Of a DNA stretch of 64,000 nucleotides, positions 45,136-53,617 are shown piece after piece (positions within the stretch are counted from its first letter, which is position 1; each line of letters opens with the position of its first letter). The translations under genes and the position numbers were made by a program. The notes beneath the pieces are model-generated. The model ran no database searches, was not told where the DNA came from, and worked only from the letters and a program-made list of their open reading frames with translations. Source of the DNA: Lentzea aerocolonigenes (lineage in GTDB: Bacteria > Actinomycetota > Actinomycetes > Mycobacteriales > Pseudonocardiaceae); contig NZ_BBOJ01000001.1 in NCBI RefSeq assembly GCF_000974445.1, positions 124,001-188,000 of the forward strand, read 5' to 3'.

Positions 45136-45653
45136 CAGCCGCCTTCGAGCTGTTCCTGGAACGCGGCCTCGACGGCACGTCGATCGAGCAGGTGGCCCGT
45201 CGCGCGGGCGTGACCCGTGCGACGGTCTACCGCCGTTTCGCCACCAAGGAAGACCTGCTGTTCAGCGTGATCGAGCTGCCGCGGGAGGTCGCGGCGCTCG
45301 ATCCGGAACGGATCCTCCTCGCGCCGCCGGAGGAGACGGTCAAGGGCTGGGCCGCGTTGCTGTCCACCCCGGCGGCAGTCCAGCTGCTGCGCCGGATCGT
45401 GGGCGCGTCGGCGGACAACTTCGAGTTGATGAAGCGGTACTGGGAGCTGTTCATCGCACCGCGCCGGGCCGCGCTGAAGGAGCTGCTGCGTCCCGGATTT
45501 CCGGCCGGTACGGACCTGGGCATCGTGCTGGACATGGTCGGAGGTGCGCTTTTCTACCACTCGCTGACCAGTCCGAGGCAGAGCACGGCGGCGGAGCTGG
45601 AGGCGTACCTGGAGGCGTTGTTGCGGCAGGTCGGTTACCAGAAGCGGAGTTGA
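45078..45653 (+). CDS. TetR-family regulator of the monooxygenase operon
   Basis: A 191-residue TetR protein: AGRPRDPEADNAILTAAFELF, helix-turn-helix IEQVARRAGVTRATVYRRF, ATKEDLLFSVI, followed by a TetR C-terminal domain (FELMKRYWELFIAPRRAAL). GTG 45078 lies behind GGAAAGG and is inside the monooxygenase gene (58-nt overlap), showing translational coupling. It probably represses the operon through the palindrome at 43824-43846 and releases it on binding the enzyme's substrate. Confidence 0.9.
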   Translation: MAERSAGRPRDPEADNAILTAAFELFLERGLDGTSIEQVARRAGVTRATVYRRFATKEDLLFSVIELPREVAALDPERILLAPPEETVKGWAALLSTPAAVQLLRRIVGASADNFELMKRYWELFIAPRRAALKELLRPGFPAGTDLGIVLDMVGGALFYHSLTSPRQSTAAELEAYLEALLRQVGYQKRS

Positions 45654-45687
45654 GTCTGCCGCAACGTCAGGGTGTTGGTTGACCGAC

Positions 45688-47124
45688 ATGACTGACACCA
45701 CCCGACGTGAAGTGCTCGGCTGGCTGGGCGGACTCGGTGCGGCAGCAGGGATCGGCCTGCTCGCACCGGGCCGGGCCGCGGCCGCCGTCAGCGTCACCGC
45801 ACTGCGCGGCGTCACGCTCGTCGACGCCGCGCACACCCGCTCCGACGCCACGATCGTGCTGGCGGACAACAAGGTTCTCGCGGTCGGATCGTGCGACCTG
45901 CCGTTGCCGCGCGGGGCGGCGGTGCTGGACCTGGCCGGGAAGTTCGTCATCCCAGGCCTGTGGGACATGCACGTGCACGGCGCGTTCCTGGACCGGATCA
46001 CACTGCCGTTGTGCTTGGTCAACGGCGTGACCGGCATCCGGGAGATGTGGGGTTTCCCGCCGATCTACGCGTTGCGCGACCGGATCGAGCGCGGTGAGGT
46101 GTTCGGGCCGCGGTTGGTCGTCGGCAGCTCGATCATCGACGGGCCGCACTCCACGCTGCCCGGCGCGTTGATCGTCAGCACGCCGGACGAGGGCAGGCAG
46201 GCCGTGCGGGACGCGAAGACGCAGGGCGCGGACTTCGTGAAGGTGTACTCGTACCTGAACCGGCCGACGCTCGCGGCGATCGCCGACGAGTGTTCGCGGC
46301 ACGACATCACGTTCGCCGGCCACTGCTCGGACCACGTGGCGCTGGGCGACGCGAGCGACCTGGGGCAGCGCACGTTCGAGCACGTGTACGGCCTGCCGCT
46401 CGCCACCAGCGCGGCGGAAACCGAGCTGCGCCAGGCGATCGCGACGCTGCCGCTCGACCCCGCGGACCCGTTCGCGTGGTTCGAGCAGGTGCTGGAGTTC
46501 GAACGCCAGGCCACCCTCACCCATCGCCGCGGCAAGGCCGTTCAGCTCGCGAAACGGTTGCGCCGCAACGGTTCCGCGCTGTGCCCGACCCTGGTCGCGA
46601 TGCGGGTCTACTCGAGTCCGGCCGACCGGTTCGAGAACGACCCGCGGATGAAGTACGTGCCCGCGTTCTACCGCGACCTCTGGCGTGACGGCCTCAAGCG
46701 GTGGGTTCCGGTGACACCGCAGGAGATCCGGGAACAGGCCGAGTTCTTCCGCCGTCGCGCGGAACAGGTCGCCGAGATGCACGAGCTCGGGGTCGAGGTG
46801 CTGGTCGGCACGGACGCGGGCAACCCGTACTCGTTCTCGGGATTCTCGGTGCACGACGAGCTGGAGCTGCTGGTCGAGGCGGGCCTGTCGCCGGCGGCGG
46901 CGCTGCGGGCCGGCACCCGCGGCATCCGGCTGGTGCCGGGCGCGGAGGCGAACCTCGTGGTGCTGGACGGCAACCCGCTCGCGGACATCCGCAACACGCA
47001 GCGGATCCACACCGTGCTGACGCGCGGCCGCGTGCTCGGGCCCGCCGAACGGCAGCGGATGCTCGCGGACGTGGAGATCGCGGCGAAGGAACCTTTTCCC
47101 GCTGTTCAGGCGAGGTGCTGCTGA
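45688..47124 (+). CDS. Tat-exported amidohydrolase
   Basis: A 478-residue amidohydrolase with an N-terminal twin-arginine signal (TTRREVLGWLGGLGAAAGIG, about residues 4-23). The metal-dependent core shows GLWDMHVHGAF (HxH), the bridging Lys in FVKVYSYLNRP, His in FAGHCSDHV, His in RTFEHVYGL, and the Asp in VGTDAGNPYSF. The C-terminal beta-sandwich ends with the usual GAEANLVVLDGNPLADI. Relatives are imidazolonepropionase-like enzymes and dipeptidases. It acts outside the membrane on an unknown substrate. I start at ATG 45688. Confidence 0.92.
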   Translation: MTDTTRREVLGWLGGLGAAAGIGLLAPGRAAAAVSVTALRGVTLVDAAHTRSDATIVLADNKVLAVGSCDLPLPRGAAVLDLAGKFVIPGLWDMHVHGAFLDRITLPLCLVNGVTGIREMWGFPPIYALRDRIERGEVFGPRLVVGSSIIDGPHSTLPGALIVSTPDEGRQAVRDAKTQGADFVKVYSYLNRPTLAAIADECSRHDITFAGHCSDHVALGDASDLGQRTFEHVYGLPLATSAAETELRQAIATLPLDPADPFAWFEQVLEFERQATLTHRRGKAVQLAKRLRRNGSALCPTLVAMRVYSSPADRFENDPRMKYVPAFYRDLWRDGLKRWVPVTPQEIREQAEFFRRRAEQVAEMHELGVEVLVGTDAGNPYSFSGFSVHDELELLVEAGLSPAAALRAGTRGIRLVPGAEANLVVLDGNPLADIRNTQRIHTVLTRGRVLGPAERQRMLADVEIAAKEPFPAVQARCC

Positions 47125-47142
47125 CGTATCGTCTGCCCCGAT

Positions 47143-47158
47143 CCGGCCTGGGGGCCGG
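47143..47158 (+). terminator. Short hairpin between amidohydrolase and next gene
   Basis: CCGGCC (47143-47148) and GGCCGG (47153-47158) pair around a 4-nt loop. It could weaken read-through into the following secreted-protein gene, or be only a chance GC hairpin. Confidence 0.45.
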
Positions 47159-47178
47159 CATTTCTCTGGGGGAAAGAC

Positions 47179-48876
47179 ATGAGACGTGCGTTGAGCACGC
47201 TGCTGATCGCTGCCGGTGTCACGGTGTTCGCCGTGACACCGGCTTCCGCCGCCGCCGCGGTGCCGCGAACTCTGCCGATCACCGGCCAGGGCCACACCGA
47301 CCTGCGCGAACCCGCCCGGACGTGGACGGGCCAGGACTCGCCGGTCGGCGCCTGGCGGGACGCGGAGAACCGGTTCCACTCCTCGAAGGCGTACGTCACC
47401 GTCGACCTGAAGCAGTTGCGCGGCAACAGGATCATCAGCGCCGCCGTGTACTCGCGCGAGACCGCGGTGACCGACTGCGCCAAGCCCAGGTCGGTCGAGC
47501 TGTGGCAGACGAAGGTGGCCGAGCAGCCCACGTGGTTCAGCGCGCCCGAGGAGCTCACCCGGTTCGACACCAGGGTGACCGGCGAGTGCCACGCGCACGT
47601 GAGCTGGGACGTCAGCGACGCCGTCACCAAGGCCGTCGCCGCGGGCCAGGAGAAGGCCACGTTCGCGCTGCGCATGGCGGGCGGCAGGCAGTACGACACC
47701 GGGTACGGCCGCCGGTACGCGCCGATGTCCGTGCAGGTCACCTACAACACGCCGCCGAGCGCGGCGACCGACCCGGTGACCGACGGCAAGCCGTGCACCG
47801 CGACGCCACTGCCCGTCGGCGCGCCGCCGAGCCTGTTCGCGAAGGTCACCGACGCGGATCCCGTTCCCGGTTTCGGGGTCCGGTACGTGGTGACCGACGT
47901 GGCCGACCCGGCCAAGCGCCACGAGGCGGTCGACGAGACCACCGACACCCCGTACACCTACCTGCCCGCGAGCTTCCTGGAGCACGGCCACACCTACGAG
48001 TGGACCGCTCACGGCGAGGACGGCTGGGACAGCGGCCAGGCCAGCTCGCCGTGCCGCTTCACCGCCGACCTGGTCGCCCCCGTCACGGCGCCGTCCGTCA
48101 CGTCGACGGACTTCACCCGGAGCGAGCAGACCACGGGCGTCGGCATGCCCGGCGAGTTCACCTTCGACGCACGGGGCGACGAGGACGTCGTCGGGTTCCG
48201 GTACCGCCTGCGCGACACCCCGCTGCAGGAGGCGGCGGCCGACCGTCCCGGTGGCAGGGCGACGGTGACCGCGCGAGTGCCCTACGCGGGTGACAACCGC
48301 ATCGAGGTGTTCGCGGTCGACCGGGTCGGCCACTCCTCGCCGTCCAGCACCTACGAGTTCACGGTGCGGCACAACGGACCGCTTGTGGAAGCGGCGGAGG
48401 AGGCCCTGCTCGGGGCGGAGATCGAGGTCTCCCTGAGTTCCTCCGAGGCGAACGTGACCGCGTTCGCCTACGTGGTCGACTCCCGGGCTCCGGAGATCAC
48501 CGTGCCCGCGGTGAACGGCAAGGCGAAGGTGACCGTCCGGGTCACGAACCCGAACTCGACCTCGGTCAGCGCGCGAGCGAAGACCTCGGCCGGCGACTTC
48601 ACCGAGGTCGGCGGGAGCTTCACCCGCACCGCGGACTCCAGCCCGGTGATCACCCGCGACGGCGACCTGTACACGTTCGCGCCCGGCATGGCCGGCGTCG
48701 TCGAGTACAGCTACGTCGTCAACTCCGGGGAGGAGCGCAAGATCGCCGCAGGTCCGGACGGCAAGGTGTCGCTGCCGATCGACTTCGGCGGTTTCCCGTT
48801 CCCGAGCCTCGACGTGTGGAGCCGCACGGCGGACGGCCTAGTCTCACGGACGGCGTACCACTACCCCGAGTTCTAG
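47179..48876 (+). CDS. Secreted multidomain beta-sandwich protein (DNRLRE-like)
   Basis: A 565-residue exported protein: signal peptide about 1-24 (LLIAAGVTVFAVTPASA), a DNRLRE-like domain at about 30-190 (SSKAYVTVDLKQLRGNRIISA, with paired Cys in VTDCAKP and TGECHAH), a fibronectin-like domain at about 190-300, and two or three further beta-sandwich repeats. No catalytic motif or wall anchor is seen. Such proteins are often parts of larger surface or toxin systems, or stand-alone binding proteins. ATG preceded by GGGGGAAAG. Its end overlaps the glcD-like gene by 4 nt (CTAG). Confidence 0.82.
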   Translation: MRRALSTLLIAAGVTVFAVTPASAAAAVPRTLPITGQGHTDLREPARTWTGQDSPVGAWRDAENRFHSSKAYVTVDLKQLRGNRIISAAVYSRETAVTDCAKPRSVELWQTKVAEQPTWFSAPEELTRFDTRVTGECHAHVSWDVSDAVTKAVAAGQEKATFALRMAGGRQYDTGYGRRYAPMSVQVTYNTPPSAATDPVTDGKPCTATPLPVGAPPSLFAKVTDADPVPGFGVRYVVTDVADPAKRHEAVDETTDTPYTYLPASFLEHGHTYEWTAHGEDGWDSGQASSPCRFTADLVAPVTAPSVTSTDFTRSEQTTGVGMPGEFTFDARGDEDVVGFRYRLRDTPLQEAAADRPGGRATVTARVPYAGDNRIEVFAVDRVGHSSPSSTYEFTVRHNGPLVEAAEEALLGAEIEVSLSSSEANVTAFAYVVDSRAPEITVPAVNGKAKVTVRVTNPNSTSVSARAKTSAGDFTEVGGSFTRTADSSPVITRDGDLYTFAPGMAGVVEYSYVVNSGEERKIAAGPDGKVSLPIDFGGFPFPSLDVWSRTADGLVSRTAYHYPEF

Positions 48877-50249
48877 AGGCTGAACATCGAGCCGGGGTTG
48901 AACAGGTTCTCCGGGTCCAGCGCGCGTTTGATCTCGCGGTGGACCCGGAGGCCGACCGGTCCGATCTCCTTCTCCAGCCACTCGCGCTTGATCTTGCCGA
49001 TCCCGTGCTCGCCGGTGACCGTGCCGCCCAGCGCCAGCCCGACGGCCAGGATGTCGTCGAACGCCTTCTGGGCGCGCGCGAACTGGTCGGCGTCGGTGGC
49101 GTCGTAGACGATCGTCGGGTGCATGTTGCCGTCGCCGGCGTGGCCGACCACGGCGATCTTCAGGCCGACCTCCGCCGAGATGTCCTCGCAGCCCTGGATG
49201 AGCTCGGCGATGCGGGTGCGCGGCACGCAGACGTCGTCGGTCAGCCAGGACCCGTAGACCTCCAGCGCGGTCAGCACGGCGCGGCGGGCGGTCAGCAGGT
49301 CGCGGCCCTCGTTGATGTCGTGGGTCGCGTAGACGAGATCGGCCTCCGAGCAGATCTCCTCGATCTTCTGCAGCTCGTGCCGGGCCTGCTCACCGCCCGC
49401 GTCGGACTGGCAGATCAGCAACGCCGCGCAGCCGGGTCCGGCGCCGAGCTCGGTCTTCAGGTACTGCTCGACGGCCTCGATCGAGGTGCGGTCCATGATC
49501 TCCATCAACGACGGCACCAGGCCCTCGCGGACGATCCTGCTGACCGCGGCGCCCGCCGTGGCGGTGCTGCCGAACGCGGCGACCAGCGTGGCGGGAGCCT
49601 GCGGGAGAGGGCGCAGCGCCAGGGTGGCCTTCGTGATCACGCCGAGCGTGCCCTCCGAGCCGATGAAGAGCTTGGTGAGGTCGTAGCCCGCGACGCCCTT
49701 GACCGTGCGACGGCCGGTCCGCAGCACCTCGCCGTCGGCCAGCACGACCTCCAGGCCCAGCACGGAGTCGGTGGTCACGCCGTACTTCACGCAGCACAGG
49801 CCGCCCGCGTTGGTGGAGAGGTTGCCGCCGATCGTGCACCAGTCGTAGCTGCTCGGGTCCGGCGGGTAGAACAGGCCGTTCTTCTCGACGGCGCCGCGCA
49901 GGTCGAGGTTGACCACGCCGGGTTCGACCACGGCGAGGCGGTTGTCCGCGTCGATCTCGATGATGGCGTCCATCTTGGTCGTGACCAGGACGACGCAGCC
50001 GTCGATGGCGTTCGCGGCGCCGGACAGGCCGCTGCCCGCGCCGCGCGGAACGATCGGGACCTGGTGGCGCGCGCACGCTCGCACCACGGCCTGGACCTGC
50101 TCGGTGTTCAGCGGGAACACCACGGCCAGCGGGCTGCCGTGCGGCGCCAACGGCATCATGTCGCGCTGGTAGCTCGCGGTGACGTCGGCGTCGGTGAGGA
50201 CACCGGAGTCACCCAGAGCGGCGCGGAGTTCGGCGAGCAGGGTCTCCAT
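48873..50249 (-). CDS. FAD-linked oxidase, GlcD/D-lactate dehydrogenase type
   Basis: A 458-residue flavoenzyme of the FAD-linked oxidase C family. The PCMH-type FAD domain covers about 1-220 (PRGAGSGLSGAANAI, GVVNLDLRGAVEKNG, GNLSTNAGGLCCVKYGVT, GSEGTLGVIT). The C-terminal substrate domain has VGHAGDGNMHPTIV and GTVTGEHGIGKIK. These enzymes oxidise glycolate, D-lactate or other 2-hydroxy acids. No GlcE/GlcF partner is nearby, so it is a single-subunit D-lactate dehydrogenase-like form. I use the ATG 50247-50249. Confidence 0.92.
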   Translation of the reverse strand: METLLAELRAALGDSGVLTDADVTASYQRDMMPLAPHGSPLAVVFPLNTEQVQAVVRACARHQVPIVPRGAGSGLSGAANAIDGCVVLVTTKMDAIIEIDADNRLAVVEPGVVNLDLRGAVEKNGLFYPPDPSSYDWCTIGGNLSTNAGGLCCVKYGVTTDSVLGLEVVLADGEVLRTGRRTVKGVAGYDLTKLFIGSEGTLGVITKATLALRPLPQAPATLVAAFGSTATAGAAVSRIVREGLVPSLMEIMDRTSIEAVEQYLKTELGAGPGCAALLICQSDAGGEQARHELQKIEEICSEADLVYATHDINEGRDLLTARRAVLTALEVYGSWLTDDVCVPRTRIAELIQGCEDISAEVGLKIAVVGHAGDGNMHPTIVYDATDADQFARAQKAFDDILAVGLALGGTVTGEHGIGKIKREWLEKEIGPVGLRVHREIKRALDPENLFNPGSMFSL

Positions 50250-50435
50250 GATGACCACGCTAGTGGTGTGACGCGGCACGTTGCCGAGGTAATTCACGGG
50301 TCGGAAGGTTCCCGCGAGGTGATCTCGACCGACGGGAGTTCACGTGGTGACTCAGCGTGCTCAACCCAGATTTCGTCGTCCCTTTAGCCCGATGTCGCCG
50401 TACCCGTCGCACGACACGACGTAGGCTGACTCACC

Positions 50436-51104
50436 GTGGCGCATGCTTTCGCCTCGCTGGAGACCGCGGGTCCGGTGGCCGTGTGGGTCATCGTGCTGAG
50501 CTTCATCTTCGTCGAGTGCGCATTCATCTTCGGGCTGTTCCTGCCCGGCGACTCGCTGCTGTTCGCCGCCGGGGTCGTGCTGGCGACGCACAACAGCGAG
50601 GTGTCGGCGTGGGCGCTGTCCATCGCCGCGCTGGTCGTGGCCGTCGTCGGCAACCAGGTCGGGTACTTCATCGGCCGCGGGACCGGCACGCGCGTGCTAG
50701 CGCGCAAGGGCGGCAAGGTGCTGAACCGGAAGAACCTCAAACGCGCCGGGGACTTCCTCGACCGGCGCGGGTTCTGGGCCGTCGTGCTCGCCCGCTGGTT
50801 GCCGTGGATCCGCACGCTGGCGCCTATGATCGCCGGTGCCGCGCGGATGGATCTGCGCAGGTTCACGCTGGCCACGACCCTCGGCGCCATCGCGTGGGTG
50901 CCGACGCTGGTGCTCGCCGGCTACTACGGCGCGGGGATCCTGCAGCAGTTCCCGTGGCTCGAGACGGCGGCGCTCGTCGTCAGCATCGCGTTCTTCCTCG
51001 GCGGCACGGGCTGGGGCATCTGGCGCTACCGCCAGGAGATGCGGAAGCCGGTCGACGAGACCAGCGACGACCTGGGGCACCTCACCGAGCACCACGCGGG
51101 TTGA
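50436..51104 (+). CDS. DedA-family membrane protein (second)
   Basis: A 222-residue DedA/VTT protein: FVECAFIFGLFLPGDSLLF near residue 25, NQVGYFIGRGTGTRV, then DFLDRRGFWAVVLARWLPWIRTLAPMIAG with the conserved arginines, and GAIAWVPTLVLAGYYGAG. It is 240 versus 222 residues compared with the copy at 42576 and only distantly similar outside the core, so they are separate family members, not a recent duplicate. Probably a lipid-carrier transporter or scramblase in the plasma membrane. GTG start. Confidence 0.92.
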   Translation: MAHAFASLETAGPVAVWVIVLSFIFVECAFIFGLFLPGDSLLFAAGVVLATHNSEVSAWALSIAALVVAVVGNQVGYFIGRGTGTRVLARKGGKVLNRKNLKRAGDFLDRRGFWAVVLARWLPWIRTLAPMIAGAARMDLRRFTLATTLGAIAWVPTLVLAGYYGAGILQQFPWLETAALVVSIAFFLGGTGWGIWRYRQEMRKPVDETSDDLGHLTEHHAG

Positions 51105-51150
51105 AAATCTGCCACTCTGGCCTTTCACGAAAAGGACGGGGAGGTCTGAC

Positions 51151-52140
51151 GTGCGTTTTTCAGGTGCATTCGCGGTTTTAATTGCACTGTTCGGGTCAGT
51201 AACACCGGCTCATGCCGCAACGATGCCGCAATGCGGTGACACGCTGAGACAAAGCGTGAAATTGACGGCCGATCTGGAATGTTCCGGAACGGCCGGACTC
51301 GTCGTCGGGGCCAACGGGGTGACGATCAACCTCAACGGGCACGCGCTGAGCGGTTCGCCCGCACTCACCATGACCGACGTGGACGGCACGACGATCCGCA
51401 ACGGCACGGTGGCCGCCATCAACGTCGTCGCGGACAACGCGACCAACACCAGGTTCATCGACGCGACCTTCGGCAACAGGAACGGGTCCTACTTCTGGAA
51501 CGGCACGACGTCGGTGACGTTCCTGCGCAGCAAGATCAACGCGTGGCGGATCTTCTGCGGCGCCCGGTGCACCGTGCTGAACAGCAGTTTCACCATGGAA
51601 CAGATCGGCGCGACCCACGTGCGCATCCAGGGTGACCAGGGCACCACCAACAGCATCAACCACGTCGGCGGCACCGTCACCGAGATCGTCCACACCAAGC
51701 TGAACCCCCTGACCGTCGGCGCGACCGAACGGCTGACCATCCGGGACAGCGAGCTCGACCACTTCGACCTGCGCGCGGGCGGACGACTCGAACTGCTGCG
51801 CAACACGTTCAGCGGCGGCCTCTGGCTCGGTGTTCACGAGGCGGGCAGCGGCATCATCCGCGGCAACCGGTTCGAGAAGATGAAATTGGCCGGCCTGTTC
51901 GTCGACGTGAAGAAGCCGCTCACCGGCCCGCTCCTGATCGAACGAAACACATTCGCCGACAACAAGGAGGACGGGCTGCGCATCAACGTGCCGATTCCAC
52001 TCGACATCACCGTGCGCAAGAACGTCAGCGAGAACAACCTCCAGTACGGCATGTGGGCTCAGCCGGACACCGTGAAGGACGGCGGCGGCAACGTCTCGAA
52101 CAACGACGCCCTCGGCTGCTTCACCATCGTGTGCGCTTAG
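51151..52140 (+). CDS. Secreted right-handed beta-helix protein
   Basis: A 329-residue exported protein with signal peptide about 1-22 (FAVLIALFGSVTPAHA). The mature part is built of short strand repeats such as GLVVGANGVTINLNGH, DGTTIRNGTV, LTIRDSELDHFDLRAGG and SGIIRGNRFEKM, typical of the parallel beta-helix seen in pectate lyases and polysaccharide-binding proteins. No lyase active-site set is evident. Two Cys pairs occur. GTG start behind AAGGACGGGGAGG. It ends with a 4-nt overlap to the kinase gene on the other strand. Confidence 0.88.
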   Translation: MRFSGAFAVLIALFGSVTPAHAATMPQCGDTLRQSVKLTADLECSGTAGLVVGANGVTINLNGHALSGSPALTMTDVDGTTIRNGTVAAINVVADNATNTRFIDATFGNRNGSYFWNGTTSVTFLRSKINAWRIFCGARCTVLNSSFTMEQIGATHVRIQGDQGTTNSINHVGGTVTEIVHTKLNPLTVGATERLTIRDSELDHFDLRAGGRLELLRNTFSGGLWLGVHEAGSGIIRGNRFEKMKLAGLFVDVKKPLTGPLLIERNTFADNKEDGLRINVPIPLDITVRKNVSENNLQYGMWAQPDTVKDGGGNVSNNDALGCFTIVCA

Positions 52141-52772
52141 AGCACCTCGGAGATCAGCAGATCCGCTGACCCCTTCGACGAGTTCACCATCAGCGCGTTG
52201 ACGTGGTCCGTGCCGTGCAGCACCCGTTCCTCCGCCTCCGACAGGGTGCGTCCGTACCGCAGGTGGCGGTCGATCAGGCGCTGCACGCGCACGTCCTCGT
52301 CGATGGCGAGAAACCACGCCTCGTCCAGGATGATCCGCACGCGCTTCCACTTGTCGTAGTTGAGCAGCAGGTAGTTGCCCTCCGTGACGACCAGCGGGAC
52401 GTCCGGGTGCACCGGCACCGCGCAGGCGATCGGCTCCTCGATCTCGCGGCGGAACTCCGGCGCGTAGATCATGTCCGGCCCGCACGCCTTGATCCGGCCG
52501 AGCAGGTCCACGTAGCCGGGGATGTCGAACGTGTCCGGCGCGCCCTTGCGTTCGACCAGCCGCAGCCGTTCCAGCTCGCTCTGCGCGAGGTGGAAGCCGT
52601 CCATCTCGACGAGCACCGCCTGGCCGTCGAGAGCCTCGACGAGCCGGCGCGCGAGTGTCGACTTGCCGGAACCGGGTGCTCCGCCGATGCCGAGGATCTT
52701 GCGCTCACCCTGGTCGGTGAGCACCCGAGCCCGCTCTAGCAGCTCCTCGAACCTGACCTGCTGTCCTGCCAC
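52137..52772 (-). CDS. P-loop kinase of the uridine/phosphoribulokinase family
   Basis: A 211-residue P-loop kinase: Walker A GGAPGSGKST at about 30-40, the Walker-B-like Asp in VEMDGFH, IPGYVDLL, and VVTEGNYLLLN (substrate/metal region), ending in a helical lid with RLIDRHLRYGRTLSEAEE. The family includes uridine kinases, pantothenate kinases and FrcK-type sugar kinases. Because it overlaps the PfkB gene by 37 nt on the same strand in a sugar locus, a sugar or nucleoside substrate is plausible; which one is unknown. Confidence 0.87.
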   Translation of the reverse strand: MAGQQVRFEELLERARVLTDQGERKILGIGGAPGSGKSTLARRLVEALDGQAVLVEMDGFHLAQSELERLRLVERKGAPDTFDIPGYVDLLGRIKACGPDMIYAPEFRREIEEPIACAVPVHPDVPLVVTEGNYLLLNYDKWKRVRIILDEAWFLAIDEDVRVQRLIDRHLRYGRTLSEAEERVLHGTDHVNALMVNSSKGSADLLISEVL

Positions 52773-53584
52773 CGTGCCAGCCTCTCAACCCAGTCCCCGA
52801 CCGCACCGACGCGAACGGCGGCCGTCTCCGACGCGAAGCCGATGGCCTGCACCGGATCCGCCCCTGTCGCGAGCGCGTAGGCGTACGCGCCGTGCCAGAC
52901 GTCGCCGGCACCGTTCGTGTCCTTCACCTCCACCGCGGGCACGGGCACCGCTCCGGTCGAACCGTCGCGAGACGACCAGGTCACCGGTGCCGCACCCTGC
53001 GTGCGGATCACCAGCGGCACCCCGAACGCGTGCACCCCGGCCTCGGACAGCTCGAACCCCGAAGCGCAGGCAGCCACGTCCACCAGCGGCAACAGGTGAT
53101 CGAGGACAGGTTTCCAGCTCCCGGCGTCGAGCACCACAGGCAATCCAGCGGCCTTCGCCTGCTGGGCGACGGGAATCACCAGGCCTTCGTGGTGTCCGTC
53201 CAAGAGCACGACGTCCGCGGCGGCGAGCAGATCGGACAGATCGGGCGCGACGACCGGCACGGACGCGTTGCGGGAGACGACTGTGCGCTCCCCATCAGCA
53301 TCTCTGACGACGACCATGCTCACCGGCGTCGTACCCGGCACGGCGGTGACTTGGACCGGGTCCAAGGAGGCCCTGACAAATTCACCCAGTGCGTCGGCAC
53401 CCAACGCGGTGAGCAGTGACGACCTCCCGCCCAGTGCCGCGACGGCACGGGCCGCGTTGGCGGCCGGACCGCCCGGCGACAGCACCACGTCGAGCGAGCG
53501 GACCTTCTGCCCGGGTTCCGGGAACTCGTCCACCCGTTGAGTCACGTCGAGAGTTGTGAGCCCGACACACAGCACGGCTGCCAT
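52736..53584 (-). CDS. PfkB-family carbohydrate kinase
   Basis: A 282-residue ribokinase-like kinase. It starts MAAVLCVGLTTLDVTQRVDE with the family PGGPAANAA motif near residue 38 and the C-terminal anion hole and catalytic base DTNGAGDVWHGAY. It would phosphorylate a sugar or nucleoside. The ATG follows GGAGGAAG. It is divergent from the LacI gene, with starts 33 bp apart, so LacI control is very likely. Together with the adjacent P-loop kinase it gives two kinases in one locus. Confidence 0.92.
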   Translation of the reverse strand: MAAVLCVGLTTLDVTQRVDEFPEPGQKVRSLDVVLSPGGPAANAARAVAALGGRSSLLTALGADALGEFVRASLDPVQVTAVPGTTPVSMVVVRDADGERTVVSRNASVPVVAPDLSDLLAAADVVLLDGHHEGLVIPVAQQAKAAGLPVVLDAGSWKPVLDHLLPLVDVAACASGFELSEAGVHAFGVPLVIRTQGAAPVTWSSRDGSTGAVPVPAVEVKDTNGAGDVWHGAYAYALATGADPVQAIGFASETAAVRVGAVGDWVERLARWQDSRSGSRSC

Positions 53585-53617
53585 CTGGGCTTCCTCCAAA
53601 CGGGTAAGGTCCCGGCC

